From assembly GCA_002298885.1 (NCBI GenBank), contig DBMK01000124.1, forward strand, positions 1 through 15,660: 15,660 bases of DNA, given 5' to 3'. Under the pieces are notes generated by a model. It saw only the letters and a list, made by a program, of their open reading frames with translations. It was not told the origin of the DNA and searched no databases. Made by a program: the position numbers and the translations under genes. The DNA is from Anaerolineaceae bacterium UBA700 (lineage in GTDB: Bacteria; Chloroflexota; Anaerolineae; Anaerolineales; Anaerolineaceae). Below, in pieces: positions 1-5,842 of this stretch. Position 1 is the first letter of the stretch. Each line of letters starts with the position of its first letter.

Positions 1-20
1 AGGGGGTGGGGCTTGTTTGT

Positions 21-34
21 GTGAAAATATTCAC
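21..34. promoter_or_regulatory. Candidate redox operator (Rex- or CRP/FNR-like palindrome)
   Basis: The sequence reads GTGAA-AATA-TTCAC, a perfect 5-bp inverted repeat around 4 bases. The core matches the Rex operator consensus TTGTGAA-N4-TTCACAA in its central ten fixed positions; of the outer pairs only T20 fits. Read one base out, it is TGTGA-N6-TCACG, one mismatch from a CRP-type site, so the regulator family is ambiguous. It lies about 150 bases upstream of the first gene of an H2/ETF/Hdr operon, overlapping where a -35 element would sit for the possible -10 at 45-50. Rex control by NADH/NAD+ ratio would suit such an operon, but that is inference. Confidence 0.4.
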
Positions 35-44
35 GTAATTTTAA

Positions 45-50
45 TGTAAT
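45..50 (+). promoter_or_regulatory. Possible -10 element (TGTAAT) of the operon promoter
   Basis: TGTAAT matches TATAAT at five of six positions and sits in the only AT-rich stretch upstream of the first gene. No good -35 hexamer is found at 17 bases; the region it would occupy is covered by the palindrome at 21-34. A start near position 57 would give a 5' leader of about 125 bases. The call is weak and rests only on position and base composition. Confidence 0.25.
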
Positions 51-111
51 GGGGGAATTTTTAATTCTTTCCTTCACGCAAGTGGCCCAAAATTAAACCA
101 GGAAGCTGATT

Positions 112-143
112 GGCTTGAAAAGCGCTGTGGCGCAATTCAAGCT
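112..143 (+). other. 5'UTR hairpin upstream of the first gene's ribosome binding site
   Basis: Outer stem 113-119 (GCTTGAA) pairs perfectly with 136-142 (TTCAAGC), extended by a G-U pair 112/143. Inner stem 122-125 (GCGC) pairs with 130-133 (GCGC) around a TGTG tetraloop. The two stems are separated by a symmetric AA/AA internal loop. The hairpin ends about 28 bases before the AAGGAGG ribosome binding site at 172-178. It could stabilise the leader or bind a protein. I do not recognise a known riboswitch or T-box. Confidence 0.4.
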
Positions 144-183
144 GTCGATACCCTGATTCCGATGTTCGACAAAGGAGGGCACC

Positions 184-2757
184 ATGGCAACCGTTCACCT
201 GGATCAATCTCTGGCTGACGACATGGTAAGTAAGGCAATCCGCTCCTGCGCCGAAGCCCAGTTCCACGGCGATACACAGCGAATAATTCAGGAAATTCAG
301 GCCTGCAACTGCGAGGTCTGCGGATCAGTGTCGGACTGCCTGGCCAGGCAGGTGGGCGTTTACCTGGGCCAGATGGACCGCACTATCAAGGCCGTTTACC
401 GCTACGAGCCGGAATACACCATCCCGCGGCCAGTGCTGGGCATCAGCGCCAACCCGCTTCGCAAAGGCGGGATCAACCTTGTGGCCTGGGTGGGTCGCAA
501 GAGCGCCGCCTCCAGCTCGCTGGGAGCCACGCTCGAAGGCGTGCTCTCGGAGCGGCGGCGGAAAATCCTGTGCAAGAATGCTTCTCCGGCGTGCCGCGTG
601 CTGGATATCCAGATGGTGGAGGAAAAGGACGTGGTTGAAAACCGCAGCCAGGCCATGATGGTCAACAGCCTGTTTATGCGCTCGATCCAGGTTTGGAAAC
701 GCTCCGGCGCCGAAATTCTGCCGGGGGGGCCGCACCCTGAAATCTCGGCCCGCGAGCTGCAGGCGCAGATTGCCGCCACCGAGTCCGAATCGTTATCCGA
801 CGAGGTGCTGTTCAGCCAGGCCCAGGCGATTGAAAAACTGGCCCCGCAGGAGCGGCGTAACTTTGAGGCGCGGCTACAGGAAATCAAGGTGGCTCTGATC
901 CGCCGCCTGCTCAGCGACCAGCCGGGTTACATTGAAGTTGCCAAGCAGTGGTTGACGATCCAGGACCTGGCGGAGGTCTCCCGCCGGCGGATTGGTTTCG
1001 GCAGGGTGGGAGGGGAAGCCGCCGGGTTGGTGTTGGCGGCGCGTATCCTGCGCAACGAGCTCGAAGAGCCCCTGCGCAGCAACGTCCAGGTTCCCGAATC
1101 GTACTACCTTGGAGCCGACCTCCTGTATACCTTCATGGCCATGAACCGCCTGATGCGCTGGAACTCCCAGAAATACAAGCCGGAGGACCAGATCCGCAGC
1201 GACTATCCTCTGATCCGCGAGACTTTCCTTTCCGGGGAATTCCCGCCGGAAATTCTGGATGAGCTGCGCACGCTGCTGCGCAAGAACAAGGGTCGCCCGC
1301 TGATCGTGCGCTCTTCCAGCCTGCTGGAGGACAGCTTTGGCTCGGCCTTCGCCGGTAAGTACGAGTTCAACATCTGCCCGAACCAGGGTGCGGCGGAAGA
1401 TAACCTTAAGAAACTGACCCAGGCCATTGCCAGCGTGTACGCCAGCACGCTCTCACCGGAGGCCTTGCTTTACCGCCAGATCCGCGGCCTGCGCGATTAC
1501 GACGAGCGCATGGGGGTCTTGATCCAGCCGCTGCAGGGCGAGCGCTTCGGGCGCTACTTCCTGCCCACGGCGGCGGGTGTGGCGCTCAGCCGCAACCTGT
1601 ACCGCTGGTCGCCGAAAATCCGCATGGAGGATGGGTTTGTGCGCCTGGTGTGGGGCCTGGCGACCAGCGCCGTGGAGCGCGCCAGCAATAACCTACCGCG
1701 GCTGGTCGCTCTCAGCCACCCGGCGCTGCAGCCATCGATTGCCTCTCACCCGGAATGGTCCTACAGCCAGCAGTTCGTGGACGTGATCGATCTCGAGGAC
1801 AACCAATTCAAGTCGCTGCCGGTAGGCGACGTAATCACCCCCCAATATCCTCCCATTCGACTGATAGCCCAACACCGAGAAAACGATTATCTCGCCTCGA
1901 TCCGCGGCCGCGTGCTCCAGGCCGATATACCCGACCTGGCGATTACCTTCGACGAATTCTTGCGCCGCTCGGAGTTTGCGTCGACGCTATCCAAGGTGCT
2001 GCGCACCCTGGAAAAGCACTACCACGCCCCGGTAGACATCGGCTTTACCGCCCAGGTGCTGGACCCCGAGGAACACAACCCGGAGATCCGCCTGTCGCTG
2101 CTGCACTGCCGGCGTCAAGATTTCTTGACCTGTGATAAACCTGGTAGCTTGCCGGGCAAGTTGACCTCGGACAAGCTGCTGTTCAAGACGGATTTCATGG
2201 TGCCCAGGGGGAGCGTATCAGACATCCGCTACGTCCTGTTCGTGACCCCTGAGGGATACTTGAAGCTACCGGACCAGGCGGCGCGCAACGAACTGCGCCT
2301 GGCGATCTACCAGTTAAACGCGGCCCTCGGCGAGAAAAAATTCATTTGCGTTGGGCCAGGACAATGGGGAGCGACCAACCCGCACCAGGGAGTTTACATC
2401 AGCTACGCCGATATCTATAACGCAGCTTCGCTGGTTGAGCTTTATTCTCAAGAAGCCGGAGCGCAGCCCGACCCGGCCCTGGGCACGTATCCCTTCCAGG
2501 ACCTGATGGAGGCGCACATTTACCCCCTGACGGTCAACCTCGGCCAATCCGGGGCATATTTGAACCGGGCGTTCTTCTACGACTCGCGTAACCGGGTCGA
2601 GGATTATTTTCAGCCGGCGCCGGTCCTGGCGGACTGCCTGCGCCTGGTCGACGTGGCCGCATATGCTCCGGGATTCCACATTGAAATCAGCATGAACGAC
2701 GAAAGCGGGCAAGCTTTCGCCTACCTGCAGCCCGACGAGCCCGGCGCGGCAGGATAG
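184..2757 (+). CDS. PEP/pyruvate-binding (PPDK_N-like) domain protein, orphan
   Basis: An 857-residue protein with a strong AAAGGAGGG site at 171-179 fixing the ATG. It has an ATP-grasp domain of the pyruvate phosphate dikinase/PEP synthase N-terminal family: a glycine motif GGEAAGL (276-282) and VRSSSLLED (375-383) with Arg376, followed by a GSAFAGKYEF segment. A late GPGQWG motif (724-729) is typical of large stand-alone PEP/pyruvate-binding proteins. There is no swivelling phosphohistidine domain and no PEP-utiliser barrel, so it is not a complete PEP synthase. The usual ATP-site lysine of GGK is Glu278 here. The N-terminus carries a cysteine group C22, C41, C43, C46, C52 that could bind metal. 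It is followed after 58 bases by the HdrD-like gene on the same strand and is probably cotranscribed. Its substrate is unknown; domain assignment is confident, function is not. Confidence 0.8.
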   Translation: MATVHLDQSLADDMVSKAIRSCAEAQFHGDTQRIIQEIQACNCEVCGSVSDCLARQVGVYLGQMDRTIKAVYRYEPEYTIPRPVLGISANPLRKGGINLVAWVGRKSAASSSLGATLEGVLSERRRKILCKNASPACRVLDIQMVEEKDVVENRSQAMMVNSLFMRSIQVWKRSGAEILPGGPHPEISARELQAQIAATESESLSDEVLFSQAQAIEKLAPQERRNFEARLQEIKVALIRRLLSDQPGYIEVAKQWLTIQDLAEVSRRRIGFGRVGGEAAGLVLAARILRNELEEPLRSNVQVPESYYLGADLLYTFMAMNRLMRWNSQKYKPEDQIRSDYPLIRETFLSGEFPPEILDELRTLLRKNKGRPLIVRSSSLLEDSFGSAFAGKYEFNICPNQGAAEDNLKKLTQAIASVYASTLSPEALLYRQIRGLRDYDERMGVLIQPLQGERFGRYFLPTAAGVALSRNLYRWSPKIRMEDGFVRLVWGLATSAVERASNNLPRLVALSHPALQPSIASHPEWSYSQQFVDVIDLEDNQFKSLPVGDVITPQYPPIRLIAQHRENDYLASIRGRVLQADIPDLAITFDEFLRRSEFASTLSKVLRTLEKHYHAPVDIGFTAQVLDPEEHNPEIRLSLLHCRRQDFLTCDKPGSLPGKLTSDKLLFKTDFMVPRGSVSDIRYVLFVTPEGYLKLPDQAARNELRLAIYQLNAALGEKKFICVGPGQWGATNPHQGVYISYADIYNAASLVELYSQEAGAQPDPALGTYPFQDLMEAHIYPLTVNLGQSGAYLNRAFFYDSRNRVEDYFQPAPVLADCLRLVDVAAYAPGFHIEISMNDESGQAFAYLQPDEPGAAG

Positions 2758-2815
2758 GGCCCGTAGAACCGCGTTCTTTTCGCAGCTATTAGCGACTGAC
2801 AGGAGAGGTGAACCT

Positions 2816-4033
2816 ATGGCAGGTGTTGAATCGGACAGCCAACTCTCGATGAATCTGGATGAGCCGGCGACGGTGATCGCCAACGATCTGCAGTTGCGCA
2901 ACTGCATCCAATGCGGCATGTGCGGCGGGATCTGCCCGTTGGGGTATCTCATGGATTACCCTCCTATCCGCATGATCGCCGCACTGCGCTCGCGGACGTA
3001 CGAACGGGTGATGGCCAGCGACACGATCTGGCTGTGCGTGGCTTGTTCGGCGTGTACGTCCGTCTGCCCCACCCAGATCCCGCTCACCCGTAACCTGATG
3101 ACCTGGACTAAGGAAGAGCGGGTGCTGAAGGGCGAAATCCCCGAGGAGCTGCAGGCGGCGCTCGAAAATTCCCAGCGCTACGGCAACCCGCTGGGTGAAT
3201 CGCCGCGCAAGCGCACGGATTGGACCCGCGGCATCGAATCGCTGGTGCCGGTGATGGGTAAGGACACGCGCCAGGCGGATGTTCTGTGGTTCGTCGGAGA
3301 TTACGCTTCGTACCACATGCGCGTCCAGCCGGCGACGCGCACCCTGGCCCTGATGCTGCACCGGCTGGGGGTCAATTTTGCCATATTGGGGCCGGAGGAA
3401 AACAGCGACGGCGATTCGCAGCGCCTGGCCGGCGAGCGTGGCCTGTTCGAGCTGCTCGCCGAAAAGAACGGGCGCGCCTTGCGCAGATACAAGTTCAAAG
3501 AGATTCTCACCACAGACCCCCATTCTTACAACGCGCTCAAGAACGAATACCCCAAGCTGGGCATCGAGTACCCCGTCCGCCATTACACCGAATTCCTGGT
3601 CGAACGCCTGGGCACCATCCGGCCCAGGCTGACCCGCGAATTGAAGGCCAGAGTCACTTTCCACGACCCGTGCTACCTGGGACGGGTCAACGGCATTTAC
3701 GAAGCGCCGCGCCAGCTCCTGCAGGCCATTCCGGGGATCAACCTGGTCGAGATGCCGCATTCACGCCAGAACAGCCTGTGCTGCGGGGGCGGGGGCGGAG
3801 GGATGTGGCTGGACGGGTGGCAGTGGGAAAAAGCCCACGTGCGCCTTTCGGAATGGCGGGTGCGTGAAGCGGTGAGCGTGGGCGCCGAAATCCTGGCCGT
3901 GGCCTGCCCCTACGAGGCCTCGCGCTTCGAGGATGCAACCAAAACGGTTAAGAATGCAGAAGGGCTGCTGGTGAGAGATATCAGCGAGCTGCTTTCGGAT
4001 GCAATCGAGCCATTAAAAGGAGGCGAATTATGA
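2816..4033 (+). CDS. Soluble HdrC/HdrB-like (HdrD-type) iron-sulfur oxidoreductase
   Basis: A 405-residue cytosolic protein without membrane segments, start set by GGAGAGGTG just upstream. The N-terminus has two [4Fe-4S] ferredoxin motifs, C30/C33/C36/C40-P and C74/C77/C80/C84-P, as in HdrC. Two HdrB-type CCG (DUF224) domains follow. The second keeps HDPC (C286), CCG (C322-C323) and ACP (C364) but has CPYE instead of the usual CPxC. The first has lost its cysteines: family GC is G161-D162, the central Cys is N196, and CPHC is D234-P-H-S237. Its stop overlaps the etfB start (ATGA at 4030-4033), so translation is probably coupled and the protein may partner EtfBA or HdrA. It is paralogous to the C-terminal two thirds of the membrane protein at 5843-7837. 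Likely role: electron transfer between HdrA or ETF and an unknown acceptor; the reaction is unproven. Confidence 0.85.
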   Translation: MAGVESDSQLSMNLDEPATVIANDLQLRNCIQCGMCGGICPLGYLMDYPPIRMIAALRSRTYERVMASDTIWLCVACSACTSVCPTQIPLTRNLMTWTKEERVLKGEIPEELQAALENSQRYGNPLGESPRKRTDWTRGIESLVPVMGKDTRQADVLWFVGDYASYHMRVQPATRTLALMLHRLGVNFAILGPEENSDGDSQRLAGERGLFELLAEKNGRALRRYKFKEILTTDPHSYNALKNEYPKLGIEYPVRHYTEFLVERLGTIRPRLTRELKARVTFHDPCYLGRVNGIYEAPRQLLQAIPGINLVEMPHSRQNSLCCGGGGGGMWLDGWQWEKAHVRLSEWRVREAVSVGAEILAVACPYEASRFEDATKTVKNAEGLLVRDISELLSDAIEPLKGGEL

Positions 4034-4791
4034 AAATCCTGGTGCCGGTCCAATTCGTGCCCGACCTGGTGGAGGAGCTGGTGATCGACGAGCGCGGCGA
4101 CCGCCTGGACCCGTACACGGTCCGCTGGAAGCTGAACGAGTTCGATGACCACGCCATCGAGGAGGCCATACTGCTCAAGGAAAAACACGGCGGAGAGGTC
4201 ACCGTCATCGCCCCGGACTTCGAAGGCGTCGAAGACGCCCTGTTCGGGGCCGCCGCCAAAGGCGCCGACCGGCTGGTGCGCCTGGGGGCGGATTTTGAAG
4301 GCGGCGCCAACGCCCACGCCCTGGCCTGCCTGTTCCTGCCGGTGGTGCAGGAATTCCTGCCGGACCTCATCCTGACCGGCGTCCAGGCCTACAACAACCT
4401 GGACGGCAGCCTGGGGCCGCTGTTGGCCGCCGAATTGGATTGGCCGTACGTGGGCTACGTTTCCTGCGTGCAGCCGGCCGGCCAGCACGTCTCGATCCGC
4501 AAGGAATACCCGGGCGGTTTGACTGCCGAGCTGGAGGCCGGGCTGCCGCTGGTGCTGGGCATCCAGGCGGCTGAGACGCCGCCGCGCTACGTGCCCATCG
4601 CCAAAATCCGCCAGGTAATGAAGACGGCGCGCATCGAAGAGCGCAGCGGCGACGTGGACCTGAGCGGCGGCCTGGCCCCGGCGCGCCTTTTCCCACCCGA
4701 GACTGGGGCGAAGGCGACCATGCTGCCGGGGAGCGTCGACGAAGTGGCCGACCGGTTGGTGGGCATCCTGCGCGAGCAGGGCGTTATCTAG
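4030..4791 (+). CDS. etfB: Electron transfer flavoprotein beta subunit
   Basis: A 253-residue EtfB. It opens with the family's MKILVPVQ strand, then LNEFDDHAIEEA and LKEKHGGEVTVI, a GADR segment, and the nucleotide-site region TGVQAYNNLDGS (116-127) followed by GPLLAAEL. Canonical ETFs have GKQAIDGDTGQ at the nucleotide site, so this is a diverged member. A C-terminal PRYVPIAKIRQVMK resembles the usual PRYPSLRGIMKA. EtfB binds AMP or a second FAD in bifurcating types; which applies here cannot be decided by eye. The start overlaps the upstream HdrD-like stop, and etfA follows after 13 bases. The unit likely forms the EtfAB heterodimer that passes electrons to the HdrD-like proteins of this operon. 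Confidence 0.92.
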   Translation: MKILVPVQFVPDLVEELVIDERGDRLDPYTVRWKLNEFDDHAIEEAILLKEKHGGEVTVIAPDFEGVEDALFGAAAKGADRLVRLGADFEGGANAHALACLFLPVVQEFLPDLILTGVQAYNNLDGSLGPLLAAELDWPYVGYVSCVQPAGQHVSIRKEYPGGLTAELEAGLPLVLGIQAAETPPRYVPIAKIRQVMKTARIEERSGDVDLSGGLAPARLFPPETGAKATMLPGSVDEVADRLVGILREQGVI

Positions 4792-4804
4792 AAGGAGGCA
4801 GGCG

Positions 4805-5773
4805 ATGAACCAGGATATTCTCGTGTTGGTCGAACACCTGCGCGGACAGGTTTCCGAGATCACCTACGTCTTGCTGGCCCAGGCCGAGGTGCTGGCCAAA
4901 GCCGGCGGCGGAAAAGTGCAGGCGTTACTGCTGGGAAAGGACGCCGAAGCCCTGAGCCGGGACCTGGCGGCGGATCAAGTTTTGTACGTGGATGCTCCGG
5001 CGCTGGCCGATTTCAACGCCGAAGCCTACGAAAAGGTGCTGGCGGAGTGCATTGTGGAGATGAAACCTCGCCTGGTGCTGCTGGGCGACACCACGGTGGG
5101 GGCAGATGTGGTCGGCGGGCTTTCGATCCGCCAGGGGCTGCCGCTGGTAAGCTGTTGCCGCACCATCCAGGCGAGCGGGTCCGAATGGACCTTCGCCAGC
5201 CAGATCTGCGGAGGGAAATTGATGGCCGAAGGCACCCTGCCGGAGCAAACCACCCTGGTAACCATGCTGCCGGGTGGATTGCGCGCCGAAAAGGGCAAGA
5301 GCCAGCAGCCGCCGCAGGTGAGCCGCCGCCCCGCGCCGCCGCTCGAAGCGCTTCACATCACATTGAAACAGTACATTGAGCCGGCAGGCGATGACGTCGA
5401 CATCACCCGCCAGCCTCTGCTGGTGGCAGTCGGCCGCGGTGTCCAGCGTGAGGACAACCTGGAGGTGGTGCAGGAGTTGGCGGACGCCCTGGGTGGCGTG
5501 GTCTGCGCCACACGCCCGGTGGTCGACCAGAACTGGCTGCCGACCTCGCGCCTGGTAGGTAAATCCGGTAAGTCGGTCAAGCCCAAGGTCTACTTGGCGC
5601 TGGGGATCAGCGGCGCGCCGGAACATTGCGAAGCCATCACCGGCAGTGAGATGATCATCGCTGTGAACACCGACCCGACGGCGCCGATCTTCGACCTGGC
5701 CCGCTACGGCACCACGGTCGACCTGTTGGACCTGGCGCCCGTGCTGGCCGAGAAAGTGCGCGCGGCTAAATAA
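4805..5773 (+). CDS. etfA: Electron transfer flavoprotein alpha subunit
   Basis: A 322-residue EtfA preceded by AAGGAGG at 4792-4798. The N-terminal domain includes the LLGDTTVGADVVGGLSIR segment; the C-terminal FAD domain has VGRGVQ, TRPVVD, VGKSGKSVKP (251-260), GISGAPEH (267-274), AVNTD (286-290) and PTAPIF. Compared with typical EtfA (GQTGK, GISGAxQH, SKxI), Gln is Lys253, Gln is Glu273 and the SK lysine is Glu282, so the FAD environment is altered. Together with EtfB it should form a soluble flavoprotein. No acyl-CoA dehydrogenase lies in the window, so the electron donor is unknown; neighbours suggest exchange with HdrA/hydrogenase and the membrane oxidoreductase. The gene is followed by a 15-bp hairpin before the next gene. 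Confidence 0.93.
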   Translation: MNQDILVLVEHLRGQVSEITYVLLAQAEVLAKAGGGKVQALLLGKDAEALSRDLAADQVLYVDAPALADFNAEAYEKVLAECIVEMKPRLVLLGDTTVGADVVGGLSIRQGLPLVSCCRTIQASGSEWTFASQICGGKLMAEGTLPEQTTLVTMLPGGLRAEKGKSQQPPQVSRRPAPPLEALHITLKQYIEPAGDDVDITRQPLLVAVGRGVQREDNLEVVQELADALGGVVCATRPVVDQNWLPTSRLVGKSGKSVKPKVYLALGISGAPEHCEAITGSEMIIAVNTDPTAPIFDLARYGTTVDLLDLAPVLAEKVRAAK

Positions 5774-5780
5774 ACAAATT

Positions 5781-5817
5781 TGGATTTTTCAGGCGATATT
5801 TCCGCCTGAAAAATCCA
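5781..5817 (+). terminator. Mid-operon hairpin between etfA and the membrane oxidoreductase gene
   Basis: A perfect 15-bp inverted repeat (5781-5795 with 5803-5817) around a 7-base loop ATATTTC, beginning 8 bases after the etfA stop. The stem carries a T5 run on the left arm and an A5 run on the right, but no T-tract follows. It could act as a partial terminator, an RNA processing site or a 3' end protector that lowers downstream expression relative to etfBA. The next gene's ribosome binding site (GGAGG, 5831-5835) lies outside the stem. Confidence 0.55.
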
Positions 5818-5842
5818 TAAAGAATATTCAGGAGGGTGGATC

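Noticed and set aside
1680..1760. SHPALQPSIASHPEW as a phosphohistidine domain in the first gene
   Set aside because: It lacks the GGxxSHxAI pattern around the catalytic histidine, and the surrounding sequence does not resemble a swivelling domain.
2789..3760. Long minus-strand open frame (323 codons) antisense to the HdrD-like gene
   Set aside because: It overlaps a well-supported iron-sulfur protein throughout, has no recognisable domain or convincing ribosome binding site, and is explained by GC-rich codon bias.
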